Below, piece after piece: positions 48,009 through 58,213 of a stretch of DNA of 64,000 nt (positions within the stretch are counted from its first letter, which is position 1; each line of letters opens with the position of its first letter). Origin of the DNA: Chitinibacter sp. SCUT-21 (GTDB taxonomy: Bacteria > Pseudomonadota > Gammaproteobacteria > Burkholderiales > Chitinibacteraceae); assembly GCA_041874755.1 (NCBI GenBank), contig CP102611.1, positions 2,108,001 to 2,172,000 of the forward strand. Direction: 5' to 3'. The notes beneath the pieces are model-generated. The model was not told the origin of the DNA. It saw only the letters and a program-made list of their open reading frames with translations, and did no database searches. Made by a program: the position numbers and the translations under genes.

Positions 48009-51000
48009 TTAAAATGGATAAGTGGGCGTTTGGTTGGCCAAATTGAGCCATTGACCTGTTGTAGGCTGATTATGCTTGCCTTTGGCAAGGGCATAAAACT
48101 CCTCAGGCAAAATCGGCAAGCCCAGCGCCGCGACCGAATCGAGCGCGGTGGCAGAAACGCTCATACCGTACATCGCAAAGATCTTGCGCAAATCTTTGCC
48201 GATGATTTTGGAGCTCAACACATACAGCAGATCTGGGTTGCTGATGGTGTTATTGCTAAACAGACCCATTGCGTATTTGTCTTTGCTATTGGCATCCCAA
48301 GCGCGGGCGACGAGTCGATCGCCTTTGGTCAGCAGCGTGAAGTAATCCAGGCTGGCTTCCATGCTTGGAATCGCCTCTAAAGCGCGGTATTTGGTAAATA
48401 GGAAGGCCAACTGGAAGTGAACGGCCCGCATTGGGTCTTGCCCTTTGTTCATATCCCACAAGCTTTCTTGCATCTGCAAAAGCTGCGTATCGCCACTGGT
48501 TCCGCTATTGCGGTTCGTCACTATGCGCTGATATAAGCCAGGATGATCAGTGGCATGGCCGGTATCGACACCCAGCGTTTTAAATTGGCGCATCATTTGG
48601 ATGCTGGCCAGAATATTGTTATCGCATTCGACCACGCAACCTTTGCCGTTAAAGGTAATGCGCATCACCCTTTGTACTGTGTTATGTCCCAGTTCATGCG
48701 CATGACCCCAGCCAGTGCCGCCGATTCCCGAAAAACCATCGGAAGGATTGCCCGAACACAAGAAACCACAAGCTGCGATCCAACCAATGAAATGCTGCAC
48801 GCCCGGCGCACGATGGATGGGGCCGCTACAATCCCAGCCAAATTGGGTACACAACACCGATACATTGTTGCTCATTGGCATATTGTTGTAGCCGTTGGCA
48901 ATGTGATTCGAGTCAAACAGACTACCTTTGACTTGGTCCACAATCACTTTGCGCGGGTCTTCATTCCCCATGGCTTTTTTGGCATACGCGATGGTTTGTT
49001 GAATCTCACCGCCAACGAATTTGGACGTTTGCCAACCAAAATCACCTCGATTTAGCGCCGCGACTGCTTCGGCAATGTCGGCGTCACTTTGCGGTTTGGT
49101 AAAGTCAAAATGTGCGTATTTGGCCGCACCACGGATGCGTAAAGTAATGCTTTGCCCCGCGGTTGCACCGCTATATCTCAGCATTAATGGCCCGCCAAAT
49201 GGCGTGATAAAGCTGTTCTCTACACCGTTTTCAAGCGGAATCGGGAAGGATTGTGGTTCCCGTGGGCGTTTATAGCCTTGGCTTTCATTGTCGGTTAGCG
49301 GATTGCCATAAGCGCGTACATAGCTGGTTTGCACAAATAATTGGCCCGCCTCGGCTTTATCGACCACCTCGATATACACCGGCTTGCCTGGAATAGCGCC
49401 GCGCCCAATTGCGGTAATGCCCGAGCCTTGTGCAATCGTTACTTCAATCGTTTCAGCTGTGCTGCTAACAGGGATTTGTTGTGCGGCTGCAGGCATATAA
49501 TCGCCTTGGCCACTGGCGCTGACTGTAGTTGAGTTGCGGTTATAGGCAACCCATGAATCCGCCGCGAAAGTGTTGAGGAATTTGACCGGCTGAGTGCTGC
49601 GGGAAATGGTGCCGTACTGAACCGTTGGGCGATATAAATCAGCCCATTCAATAAGCAAACGGTGCAAATCAGTGCTGCTGTCGGCAAAAATATTAATGCC
49701 CCGTTTTTGCATTAATGCCATTTCATCTTGGAGCTGTGAAATCGCATTTATGGCGTCGGTTTCTGAATTCACGGTGAAATTAGGATTACTACCCACCATT
49801 AAATTCAACGCCTTGATCAGTGCCCCCATTTGATCTGCTCGCTGAATCGAAGCGGCCACCGTCCGATCTGCGCCGACTGCAAAACCAGCGGTAGGAGCAT
49901 AGTAGTTGCCGGGGTAGCCGCCCAACTCCATGCCTATGCCTTGCACAACTTTACGCCCACCTGCAGAGTCGCCCCAGCTAGGATGCATATAAATAATCGC
50001 TTTGCCCTGCGCTTGATATTTGCGAACTTGTTCACTCAGAGCCGGATCGTCTTTGACGCTTGCACCAAAAACCAGTACGTCGGCGTTTTGCCAGCAGGTG
50101 TTATTGCTCGCGACCAAATCGCATGAAATGGCGAGCGGAGTTTTGCCGAGTAATTGAATAAAGCGGCTGACCGTAGGTGCATCATAACCGGCGGTGGCAA
50201 AACGAATGGTCGTAGGGAGCGGTCCGCTCGCTTTGCCGGTGACAACCCAATTAAACGCGCGAGTGAAAAACGGTAAATGCTGGGTTTCGCGCGATTGCGT
50301 CGCCATCCAGCTGAGGACATTGGCGCCATAGGCCAGTGCGCGTCCAGCGCCAAACTGCGAAATGGCCGCCATCCCACTGCCATCATCGGCAACGATTAAC
50401 GGTTGTGCCGAGATAGAGTTGGAACGGAAAATCTCAATACTATTTTTGGTGTGATTCAGCGCTAAATTAACGCTGTTATCGCCATAAATATCATTAATCG
50501 CCGCCGATTGTTGTTGCTGATAGCTGCTGGCACGTTGAGTCGCCAAGGCAAGCGCTTGCGCCAGCCGATCTGATACTGGGGCTGGTGTCGGATTAATGCC
50601 GCTGCCGGGATTGGGTGTGGCCTCAGGCGTATCGTCTGGCGATTGTGTGACGACAGAGTGGGGTGTACTGCTCGGCGTTGGGGTGGTGCTGACTATCGGC
50701 GAATTGGTCGGTTCTGGTATGGGTGACACAGTAACCATAGGGATTGCTGTTACAATCGGTCTTGGTTTCACTGTGGGTTTAGGTGTACTGCTAGTTATCG
50801 GTGGCGTACTTGCACCTGCAGTCGGGCTTGGTGTGCTTCCCGGTTTTGTCGCCGGGCCAGCTGTGGCAACGCCATCGGCTGAGCTACAGGGGCCTAAGTC
50901 GATCCAGTTTCTCGAGTCCTTGCGTTTTCTCCAATATTTATCGCTGAAAATATTCGTGCTGACCCGCTTTGGGTTTTTATTCGCATTCGGATTTTTTGCT

Positions 51001-51620
51001 TGATAGTTTTTCCCCGCAAATGATACCTGTGCACCCGTGGCGTACTGTAAGCTGCCAGACCAAGTAGCCGCACATTTTTGTACCACACTCATGATGACAG
51101 CTGGTGGAGTGGAGCTCGCCGTAACGGGGGTGATTGCTACACCATAATTGCTCGACTTGACCTGGAGCCGAGTGGCGGTTGCTTGAGGAGTTGTTATTAC
51201 GCTTGCGGTTGCACTACCCGTTAGTTCACTGACTGTGCTTGCTAGTGTGCTAGTTGTGACTAGGTGGTTGACTGATTCCTGGTCAGCGGCCTGCTGCTCG
51301 ATGGCTGGCGCAGCCTCGAAGGAGGATGGGTTTGTGTTATCAGTAGCGGTTTGCGCAGTGACTAAAGTTGGGATTGCTTGATTCGTGTCGCTGATGGTAC
51401 TGGCGGTACCAATTTCCCGCCATAAGCTTGGTGAGCGATTGGGTAGCCAACTTGGGGCTGTAATGTGGCTTTTGAGTGCTTGGTAATCACGGCCCTCAAA
51501 GGTCACAATATCGTTGATTTGATATGCGCCATTGTTTTGCCATAGCGGGGCGGCTAATGCCAGATTGGATATCAACAGTAATGCTGCACAGGTCAATCTT
51601 TGTGGAGGGAGGGGGATCAT
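48009..51620 (-). CDS. Secreted M60/IMPa-like metalloprotease with two chitin-binding modules
   Basis: 1203 residues with a signal peptide. Two CBM5/12-like modules are visible: PLWQNNGAYQINDIVTFEGRDYQAL (about 24-70) and TWSGSLQYATGAQVSFAGKNYQAK (about 186-245). A Pro/Thr/Ser-rich linker of about 100 residues follows. The rest matches IMPa/M60 glycoprotein peptidases, with the gluzincin zinc site HELGH (bases 48684-48698). Such enzymes cleave O-glycoproteins such as mucins. Carbohydrate-binding domains plus this protease suggest attack on glycosylated or chitin-associated protein outside the cell. Ordinary IMPa lacks the chitin-binding front. Confidence 0.87.
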   Translation of the reverse strand: MIPLPPQRLTCAALLLISNLALAAPLWQNNGAYQINDIVTFEGRDYQALKSHITAPSWLPNRSPSLWREIGTASTISDTNQAIPTLVTAQTATDNTNPSSFEAAPAIEQQAADQESVNHLVTTSTLASTVSELTGSATASVITTPQATATRLQVKSSNYGVAITPVTASSTPPAVIMSVVQKCAATWSGSLQYATGAQVSFAGKNYQAKNPNANKNPKRVSTNIFSDKYWRKRKDSRNWIDLGPCSSADGVATAGPATKPGSTPSPTAGASTPPITSSTPKPTVKPRPIVTAIPMVTVSPIPEPTNSPIVSTTPTPSSTPHSVVTQSPDDTPEATPNPGSGINPTPAPVSDRLAQALALATQRASSYQQQQSAAINDIYGDNSVNLALNHTKNSIEIFRSNSISAQPLIVADDGSGMAAISQFGAGRALAYGANVLSWMATQSRETQHLPFFTRAFNWVVTGKASGPLPTTIRFATAGYDAPTVSRFIQLLGKTPLAISCDLVASNNTCWQNADVLVFGASVKDDPALSEQVRKYQAQGKAIIYMHPSWGDSAGGRKVVQGIGMELGGYPGNYYAPTAGFAVGADRTVAASIQRADQMGALIKALNLMVGSNPNFTVNSETDAINAISQLQDEMALMQKRGINIFADSSTDLHRLLIEWADLYRPTVQYGTISRSTQPVKFLNTFAADSWVAYNRNSTTVSASGQGDYMPAAAQQIPVSSTAETIEVTIAQGSGITAIGRGAIPGKPVYIEVVDKAEAGQLFVQTSYVRAYGNPLTDNESQGYKRPREPQSFPIPLENGVENSFITPFGGPLMLRYSGATAGQSITLRIRGAAKYAHFDFTKPQSDADIAEAVAALNRGDFGWQTSKFVGGEIQQTIAYAKKAMGNEDPRKVIVDQVKGSLFDSNHIANGYNNMPMSNNVSVLCTQFGWDCSGPIHRAPGVQHFIGWIAACGFLCSGNPSDGFSGIGGTGWGHAHELGHNTVQRVMRITFNGKGCVVECDNNILASIQMMRQFKTLGVDTGHATDHPGLYQRIVTNRNSGTSGDTQLLQMQESLWDMNKGQDPMRAVHFQLAFLFTKYRALEAIPSMEASLDYFTLLTKGDRLVARAWDANSKDKYAMGLFSNNTISNPDLLYVLSSKIIGKDLRKIFAMYGMSVSATALDSVAALGLPILPEEFYALAKGKHNQPTTGQWLNLANQTPTYPF

Positions 51621-51856
51621 GTTTGCGTACTAATTTATTGATTTATTTTGGGGGTAGCATCGGTAGCTAGATTGTTTTTTGCTATACTAAGCTGAATCCG
51701 GTTGCTGGCATGGCATGAGAATTTCAACGTAAGTTGTTTGTTTTCCAAATGGCGCATCTTACACAAAATTAGATAATGCTAATATTTAAATGGTATGAAC
51801 GGCTAATTGCCTACATATTGAAGTGAAATAGATCACTGTTGCGTTGGAAGAGACGA

Positions 51857-51887
51857 AAAAAAACCGACGCTGCGCGCCGGTTTTTTA
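51857..51887 (-). terminator. Terminator of dppA
   Basis: Stem AAAACCGACGC / GCGCCGGTTTT (one G-U) around a short loop with a long T-run on the minus strand. Confidence 0.85.
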
Positions 51888-51904
51888 TTGAAGTAGTAAC
51901 GTTA

Positions 51905-53500
51905 TTATTTAACGCTAACACCGTAGAACGAATTCAGACCAAATGGGCTGATTTTGAAGCCTTGCACTTCTTTGCGCATTGGTTGGTAAACCGTTGAGTG
52001 AGCAATAGTGGTGATTGGCAAATCAGACTTGATAATGGTCTGTGCTTTTTCGTAGATCTTCACGCGTTCAGCTTGGTTCATTGTCGTACGACCTTTCACC
52101 ACCAACGCTTCAAACTCTTTATTGCACCATTGAGCGTAGTTGCTACCGCCAATTGCTTCGCAGCTCATGTTCGGGCCAACCCAGTTGTCTGGATCACCAT
52201 TGTCACCAGTCCAGCCGATTAAGATTGCGCCCGCTTCACCCGCTTTCGCGCGTTTGATGTACTCACCCCATTCGTAAGTCACGATTTTGGCTTTGATGCC
52301 GATCTTAGACCAGTCGTTCTGGATCATTTCGGCCATCAATTTGGCGTTCGGGTTGTATGGGCGTTGTACTGGCATTGCCCACAGCGCGACTTCAGTGCCT
52401 TCAGCTACGCCGGCTTTTTTCAGCAATTCTTTCGCTTTTGCTGGATTGAATGCCGCGTCTTTCAGGTTTTTGTTGTACGACCATTGCGTAGGAGGGAACA
52501 AGCTCGTTGCTGGCTGGCCCGCGCCTTGGAATACCGCATCGATGATCGACTTTTTGTTGATCGCCATATCAAGTGCTTGGCGAACTTCAAGCTTATCGAA
52601 TGGTTTTTGCTTCACGTTGTAGCTCAACCAACCAGTATTAAAGCCCGCTTGGGTTGGCACGGTCAGCTTAGGATTGGTTTGCATCGCTTTCAAATCAGCT
52701 GGTTTTGGGTAGGCCATCACGTGGCACTCGCCTTTTTGCAGCTTTTGGTAGCGAACCGAGGCATCGGTTGTGATTGCGAAAATCAGTTTGTCGACTTTCA
52801 CATCACCCTTGCGCCAGTATTCTTTATTGCCGTCAAAACGGATGTTCGCGTCTTTTTGGTAAGAGCGGAATACAAATGGACCAGTACCGATAGGTTGCGT
52901 ATTCAATTGTGCGGCTTTACCGGCTTTAAGCAAGCTGTCTGCGTATTCGGCTGACTGGATTGACGCGAATGACATCGCTAAGTTTTGCAAGAATGCCGCA
53001 TCGACTGATTTGAGCTTAAAGCGAACGGTATTGGCATCCACTTTTTCAACCGCAACGATATTGGCATCCATGCCCATATCCGATGCATATGGGAAATCGG
53101 TTGGCGCTGCTTTATTAAAGGCGAAATCTTTATCGGTAAAGCGTTTGAACGTAAAGATCACGTCGTCAGCGTTGAAATCGCGTGTTGGTTTGAAGTACGA
53201 CGTAGTGTGGAATTTCACGCCTTTGCGCAGGTTGAAAGTGTATGTGAGGTTGTCTGCACTCACCGACCATTTTTCAGCCAAAGCTGGGCGGATTTGCGTT
53301 GAGCCAGGCGTAAACTCAACCAAGCGGTTAAAAATCGTTTCAGCAGAAGCATCAAACGTGGTACCAGTTACATAGCGTGCTGGGTCAAAACCCTCTGGGC
53401 TACCTTCCGAGCAATAAATCAAAGTACCAGCAGCACTTGCAGTACCCGCCATCAAGGCGATGGTGCTACCGAGCACCAATTTACGCATTTTCAACGTCAT
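51905..53500 (-). CDS. dppA: Dipeptide-binding periplasmic protein DppA
   Basis: 531 residues from the ATG at 53500 (MTLKMRKLVLGSTIALMAG, signal peptide), preceded by GGAG at 7 nt. SBP family 5: LIYCSEGSPEGFDPARYVTGTT is the DppA opening, and WTGDNGDPDNWVGPNMSCEA is typical of dipeptide binders. Monocistronic. The most similar transporter in the window, dppBCDF at 29.5-33.4 kb, lacks its own binding protein, so DppA probably serves it in trans. Confidence 0.93.
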   Translation of the reverse strand: MTLKMRKLVLGSTIALMAGTASAAGTLIYCSEGSPEGFDPARYVTGTTFDASAETIFNRLVEFTPGSTQIRPALAEKWSVSADNLTYTFNLRKGVKFHTTSYFKPTRDFNADDVIFTFKRFTDKDFAFNKAAPTDFPYASDMGMDANIVAVEKVDANTVRFKLKSVDAAFLQNLAMSFASIQSAEYADSLLKAGKAAQLNTQPIGTGPFVFRSYQKDANIRFDGNKEYWRKGDVKVDKLIFAITTDASVRYQKLQKGECHVMAYPKPADLKAMQTNPKLTVPTQAGFNTGWLSYNVKQKPFDKLEVRQALDMAINKKSIIDAVFQGAGQPATSLFPPTQWSYNKNLKDAAFNPAKAKELLKKAGVAEGTEVALWAMPVQRPYNPNAKLMAEMIQNDWSKIGIKAKIVTYEWGEYIKRAKAGEAGAILIGWTGDNGDPDNWVGPNMSCEAIGGSNYAQWCNKEFEALVVKGRTTMNQAERVKIYEKAQTIIKSDLPITTIAHSTVYQPMRKEVQGFKISPFGLNSFYGVSVK

Positions 53501-53841
53501 CTTTTTCTCCATGGAGTGCGGCGCACTCTTTGCTATTTTGCTTAGACTTACCAATCGTAGACGTAGCGGTAGCGATCTGACATTCGGGTTATCCCGCACA
53601 ATTGGCTTGTGGTCGTTCGCTGAGAGCTTTAATTGAAATAGCTCGAGAATGCGTCACTTGCAATGCCAAAACGGGATTTGCCGGTCTAGATGGGAAATGA
53701 ACAGTTGGTGTCCAGTACGGTATGCTGGTGGTTTAGTGTTGGGGCATGTTTTAAGGCAGACGAATTGACTGAGCTCATAGCTATACTATTTTGGGTATAT
53801 CTATGAGCCTTATTCTTGGTGAGGCTTGTGGAGATATACTG
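53501..53841. other. Intergenic region upstream of dppA
   Basis: 341 bp. Holds the dppA promoter side and the long palindrome at 53773-53808. No ORF of note. Confidence 0.6.
53773..53808. terminator. Long palindrome after the MliC-YbaY gene
   Basis: GCTCATAGCTATAC (53773-53786) pairs with GTATATCTATGAGC (53795-53808), one mismatch, 8-nt loop. It lies downstream of the minus-strand gene ending at 53842, without a T-tract; it contains a TATACCC motif. Confidence 0.5.
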
Positions 53842-54882
53842 CTATTTTTTACCCAGTGTTAGTTTGGCCTCTCGCCCATGCCCTTGTGTTAAGACCGGCT
53901 GAGGTTGGCTTTTCATAATCACGCGGCCATTTTGGACGAGTTTGGCAAGAACAACATAATGTAACTTTGGGTTGATTGCTGCAGGATCAAATCGTAGGAC
54001 GACGGGCTTAGGATTGCCTTTGTCCAATATTTGCCGCTGCCTAGCGACTAATTCCCCGAGTTTGTCGTTTTCTTGCACATATAACTCAATTACCTCTTCA
54101 CTCCCCGGGCGTAAAGCACGGTCCAACCAATTGACTTTGACGCTCACCGTCTCGACAGCCTGATTGATTACGACGCCATACATTGAAAATGCTTGGCGCA
54201 CTTCATCGGCGGAGCTACGAAGTTGGGCGAATTGTTGGGCTGCGTCGCTATCCGCTACAAAGTTGCTGGTGGTCGCTATCTGTGCCAAGTATTCGCGCTG
54301 CCCATCGCTACCCAAATATATGCTATTGCTTGCAGGGGTAATTCTAGCAAATTCGCCTTGTGGGAAGACCCAGAAGGTTAGCAAGGGAGAGCGTTCGCCC
54401 TGTGCATTTTGCAAGCTATAGGTGAATTCATATGTGGCGCGTTTAGTATATTGCTTGATGTCTGACCCGACGACCGCGCTGAGTTTGACGTCTTTGGCGA
54501 GCCAGCGCTCAGGAGGAATAAACACGATGCCGCTAGAGGCATCGCGAATGGGAGTTAATGGCTCGCTATCACGCGATGCGCTACAGCCGTGAGCGATTTG
54601 TTGTTCCCCGCGAAGCAATAAAGCCTCATCGCCTTTGAGCCATACACTGTATTCACCATTACTGTATTTGGCGCCGGATGCGCTAATGACTTGTTCCAGT
54701 GTTAAACGAGTAGGGCCATCAACGGGTTGATACAAACCGCGTTGTAGCACGACTGTTTGCTGGCCTGCGCTTTGAACTTGAAAGATTTCGCCGCTAGTAC
54801 AGCGAAAAGTAACATTGAAATCGTTCTGAGCCAGTGCCAGGCTGCTCACAACTAAGCCAGTGAGAAATACGATTGTTTTCAT
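53842..54882 (-). CDS. MliC-like plus YbaY-like domain fusion protein, exported
   Basis: 346 residues from the ATG at 54882 with a signal peptide (MKTIVFLTGLVVSSLALA). The N-terminal domain (about 22-100) reads FRCTSGEIFQVQSA ... YSNGEYSVWLKGDEALLLRG, the MliC/PliC pattern of C-type lysozyme inhibitors. The C-terminal domain (about 225-335; VNWLDRALRPGSE, VVLRFDPAAINPKLHYVVLAK) resembles YbaY/YscW beta-sandwiches. The middle part is unassigned. A role in protecting peptidoglycan against lysozymes is inferred. It shares a transcript with the two genes upstream. Confidence 0.7.
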   Translation of the reverse strand: MKTIVFLTGLVVSSLALAQNDFNVTFRCTSGEIFQVQSAGQQTVVLQRGLYQPVDGPTRLTLEQVISASGAKYSNGEYSVWLKGDEALLLRGEQQIAHGCSASRDSEPLTPIRDASSGIVFIPPERWLAKDVKLSAVVGSDIKQYTKRATYEFTYSLQNAQGERSPLLTFWVFPQGEFARITPASNSIYLGSDGQREYLAQIATTSNFVADSDAAQQFAQLRSSADEVRQAFSMYGVVINQAVETVSVKVNWLDRALRPGSEEVIELYVQENDKLGELVARQRQILDKGNPKPVVLRFDPAAINPKLHYVVLAKLVQNGRVIMKSQPQPVLTQGHGREAKLTLGKK

Positions 54883-54909
54883 GCAAATGCAATCCAATGC
54901 GGCAAAGTG

Positions 54910-55872
54910 CTAAAAACGCGCTTCGCCATTAAAGGTGGCGGGAGTAGACGGTGCTTGTAGCAAACTACGTGGTACCTGCAAGATTAACATGAGTTTGCGC
55001 ACGTTTTGCTGGCTTTGCAGCACTAATTCGCTGATCTCGATGGGCATTTCGTCGCCTAGACCGCTAGCGATAATGCCCATCGAATCAACCGTCATCATGT
55101 GTTTTTCTAAAGTAAGAATATCGGGCGTAGCGGCTAATTCGGTGATAAATAACTCACATAGCCCATCTGGGCCGCGTGCGACATTGCATTCTTGTAGCGA
55201 TTGAGTCAAATCCTGAATTCGGGCGTGTTGATGCTGATACTCCGGTGTATGGGGCTTCGCCATGCGCAACATGGTGCGTGCATTCAATAGTTCAGAATCA
55301 AGGCGGGCTTTTTCTTCATCAAGGGCATTGATTCGAATATTGGTTTGCGCAGCAACGATTTCCAAAATGCGCCGTGGCCCTGCTTGGATGAGTTCAGCGC
55401 AGGTTCCTGCTGGGGTATGGACGCGATAGCCGGCAAATTGCAATACTTGCTGGGGCACATCCTGCCGAATTTGGCCGCCCTCTTCCACCATGCCGTAACG
55501 CATTTTCTGGCGCGAATCAGCCGTGAAAACGACAAAGCATTCATCCACAAAGGGGTTAAGTGCGAACCATTGGTGCAAACCGGGATTTTGGCCAATTAGT
55601 TCGCCCATCCGGGCGGGTGTGGCAAACAGCAATTGCAAGATGCGCTGATGACGCCAATTTTCGGTATTTAATGCGATCGGCTCTGGCCATTGAGTAGTAA
55701 ATTGAGCCGCATGGCTTTGCGCCCAGTAGACATACGGCGATAAGCGCTCTTGATATTTACGTGCCAATTTTATATTTGGGTTGGCAATTTCAACGAGGAA
55801 ATCAACCAACTCGGCAGGGGCACGAGGTTGCTCCGCTGCTTTACTAAATAGCTTTTTGATCGCAGAAAACAT
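54910..55872 (-). CDS. Unknown 320-residue cytoplasmic protein
   Basis: I do not recognise the family. No signal or membrane segment. Starts MFSAIKKLFSKAAEQPRAP; contains VDFLVEIANPNIKLARKYQERL, a region with FVVFTADSRQKMRYGMV, a helical middle (INALDEEKARLDSELLNARTML) and a C-terminal helix pair. It lies between the acetyltransferase gene (one base gap) and the MliC-YbaY gene, so the three form a likely operon. Confidence 0.5.
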   Translation of the reverse strand: MFSAIKKLFSKAAEQPRAPAELVDFLVEIANPNIKLARKYQERLSPYVYWAQSHAAQFTTQWPEPIALNTENWRHQRILQLLFATPARMGELIGQNPGLHQWFALNPFVDECFVVFTADSRQKMRYGMVEEGGQIRQDVPQQVLQFAGYRVHTPAGTCAELIQAGPRRILEIVAAQTNIRINALDEEKARLDSELLNARTMLRMAKPHTPEYQHQHARIQDLTQSLQECNVARGPDGLCELFITELAATPDILTLEKHMMTVDSMGIIASGLGDEMPIEISELVLQSQQNVRKLMLILQVPRSLLQAPSTPATFNGEARF

Positions 55873-55873
55873 A

Positions 55874-56443
55874 TTAGGGATTTTTCGCGTAAAGAGTAGT
55901 TTCGTCAGGCGGTGTTAGTTGCCGCACGACTTGGGCTGGATTACCCACGGCCAGTGAGCAAGGCGGAATATCGCGTGTAACCACGCTGCCCGCTCCAATG
56001 ACACAATGATCACCAATGGTGACGCCAGGACAAATAATCGCACCTAACCCGATCCAAACATTTGATCCAATCGTGATTGGTTTGGCCCAAAAAGCCCATT
56101 GCTGGCGCTCGGTGGGATCGACTGGGTGCGTGCCGGTTTGAATTTTAACGTGCGGACTAATTAAGGTGTGATGACCAATCGTAATCGGCGCAGCAGCGGC
56201 AATCTCTACATCAACGTTAATAAATACTTTGCGCCCCAAGCTGATGAGTTGCCCACCGACAATATTGAGTTTCCCGTTGATGGTCACTTCATCGGCTTGG
56301 GCAAAAATTTGTTTGAGTAAACGTTGACGTTCGTCGGCTTGATCGTACACCAATGCATTATATTGTTGAATAAGCTCCCGCTCGTTTGAAAAATCACGTT
56401 TACCAATATCTTCAAAAGCGAACTTACGAATTAGGTCTGACAT
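55874..56443 (-). CDS. Hexapeptide-repeat acetyltransferase (maltose/galactoside O-acetyltransferase type)
   Basis: 189 residues from the ATG at 56443, preceded by AGGTGA. Left-handed beta-helix repeats: ITIGHHTLISPHVKIQTG, the catalytic-His motif GTHPVD, and PITIGSNVWIGLGAIICPGVTIGDHCVIGAGSVVTRDIP. Transfers acetyl from CoA to a sugar or similar hydroxyl. The acceptor is unknown. First gene of a probable three-gene operon. Confidence 0.87.
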   Translation of the reverse strand: MSDLIRKFAFEDIGKRDFSNERELIQQYNALVYDQADERQRLLKQIFAQADEVTINGKLNIVGGQLISLGRKVFINVDVEIAAAAPITIGHHTLISPHVKIQTGTHPVDPTERQQWAFWAKPITIGSNVWIGLGAIICPGVTIGDHCVIGAGSVVTRDIPPCSLAVGNPAQVVRQLTPPDETTLYAKNP

Positions 56444-56550
56444 ACTCACCTCGTATAAGAGAAGTCTAATGTGTCGTATAATCGAGCCAATACAGTATAT
56501 GCTAGCAACTAGCGTAAGAATTGGTGAATTTCACCATAGAGGGTAAGCCA

Positions 56551-58179
56551 ATGATGAAAAACTGGGGTGTTAAAACACGCTTGATGGCCGGTTTCGGTTT
56601 GGTGTTGATTTTGCTTGTGGTAGTCACAATGGCGGCGATGGTGGGCTTGGCCACGGTGAAAGGCAAGATTAATGAACTAGTTGGCGAGCGCTACCCTTCC
56701 GCGGTGGCTGCCAATGAGCTGATTACGGTGGCCTACGAAACAGATTTACTCTTTCGCAACGCGACGTTGGCCGAAGATTATGACGAGATGGATAAAGAGC
56801 TGAAAAAGCTCATTACGCTAGGGCAAACAGAAGAAGCGTTGCTCACAAAACTCAAAGGTATGAAGTTGGATGCGCAATCGCAGCAGCAACTGCAGCAAAT
56901 CTTGACGCTGAATGAGGCGATGGACAAGCAGAAAAAAACGCTGGTGAGTCAATTTCAACTTGATCGCACAACGGGCGCCGCCTTTATTAGCAATACTTAT
57001 GCTCCAGTTAGTAACGCCTACCGCGATGCCGTGATTAAATTAGTGCAATTGCAAGGGCAGGGCATGGAGGCTGGAAAAGGGCATGTCAGTGCAAGCTCTG
57101 CAGCGGCTTCCAGCATTATTTTAATTGTCGCCGCAATTGCGATTGTAGTGGGGCTATTGTTGGCTTGGTTTATTGGCAATCAAGTGATCAATTCTTTGCG
57201 GGCAGCGAACGACGTTGCGGAGAAAATCGCGGCAGGTGATTTAACGCATAACTGGCAAAACCAACAACTTGGCTCCGACGAAATTGGCATTTTGTTGACT
57301 TCGTTGAAGAAAATGCAAGATAACCTGACGCAAATTATTGGCCAAATTAGTGACAACGCCCATGCGGTTGCGAGCGCAGCGCGCACTTTGAGTGAGGCTT
57401 CGCAACAAATTCATACCGGCACCGACACTCAGTCCGAATCTGCTAGCAATATGGCGGCCTCGGTTGAAGAAATGAGCGTTAGTATGGATCAGGTCGCGCA
57501 CAACTCCGTTGAAGTTGAGCAAAAAGCTCGCAGCGCAGGATCATTGGCTAAAACGGGTAGTGGTGATGTAATTGCTGCGGCCAATGAAATGCAGGCCATT
57601 TCAAGTGAAGTGAGCAGTGCTGCGGCACAAATTGGTGAGTTAGGCCGCAGTATTGAAGAAATTGGCAGCATTGTGGTGGTGATTAAAGATGTCGCTGACC
57701 AGACCAATTTGCTAGCCCTCAATGCTGCAATCGAAGCCGCCCGCGCAGGGGATATGGGCAGAGGTTTTGCTGTCGTGGCTGACGAGGTGCGCAAATTGGC
57801 TGAACGCACTACTCAATCTGCATCGCAAATTACTGCGATGGTTAGTGCGATTCAAGGTAGCGCTCAAGAGGCGGTGATAAAAATGAGCAACGGGTCGCGT
57901 CGGGTGAACGATGGGCTTAATTTGGCTACGCAAGCTAGCAATAGCATTGGTTTAATCAACGACAGTAGCACAGAGGTAGTCCAATCGGTTTCAGGGATCA
58001 GCGAGCAAGTTCAGGAGCAAAGAATGGCCGCGCGTGATTTAGCGGTCAATGTCGAACAAATAGCGCAAATGGCGGAGGAAAATTCCTTAGCCGTGCGCAA
58101 TATGGTTGATTCGATTACGCAGCTCGAATCAATGTCGAGCCAATTATCGCAAACGGTATTGCGATTTAAAATGCGTTAA
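56551..58179 (+). CDS. Methyl-accepting chemotaxis protein
   Basis: 542 residues from the ATG at 56551, preceded by GAGGG. TM1 ([21 protein letters not shown]), periplasmic four-helix ligand domain of about 150 residues, TM2 ([21 protein letters not shown]), HAMP, and a signalling hairpin with the invariant tip [18 protein letters not shown]. No obvious pentapeptide tether. Senses an unknown ligand. Convergent with the CheB-like gene. Confidence 0.95.
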   Translation: MMKNWGVKTRLMAGFGLVLILLVVVTMAAMVGLATVKGKINELVGERYPSAVAANELITVAYETDLLFRNATLAEDYDEMDKELKKLITLGQTEEALLTKLKGMKLDAQSQQQLQQILTLNEAMDKQKKTLVSQFQLDRTTGAAFISNTYAPVSNAYRDAVIKLVQLQGQGMEAGKGHVSASSAAASSIILIVAAIAIVVGLLLAWFIGNQVINSLRAANDVAEKIAAGDLTHNWQNQQLGSDEIGILLTSLKKMQDNLTQIIGQISDNAHAVASAARTLSEASQQIHTGTDTQSESASNMAASVEEMSVSMDQVAHNSVEVEQKARSAGSLAKTGSGDVIAAANEMQAISSEVSSAAAQIGELGRSIEEIGSIVVVIKDVADQTNLLALNAAIEAARAGDMGRGFAVVADEVRKLAERTTQSASQITAMVSAIQGSAQEAVIKMSNGSRRVNDGLNLATQASNSIGLINDSSTEVVQSVSGISEQVQEQRMAARDLAVNVEQIAQMAEENSLAVRNMVDSITQLESMSSQLSQTVLRFKMR

Positions 58180-58213
58180 GTGAGATGTCGAGACTTGAAT
58201 CGCCAGCGGATGC

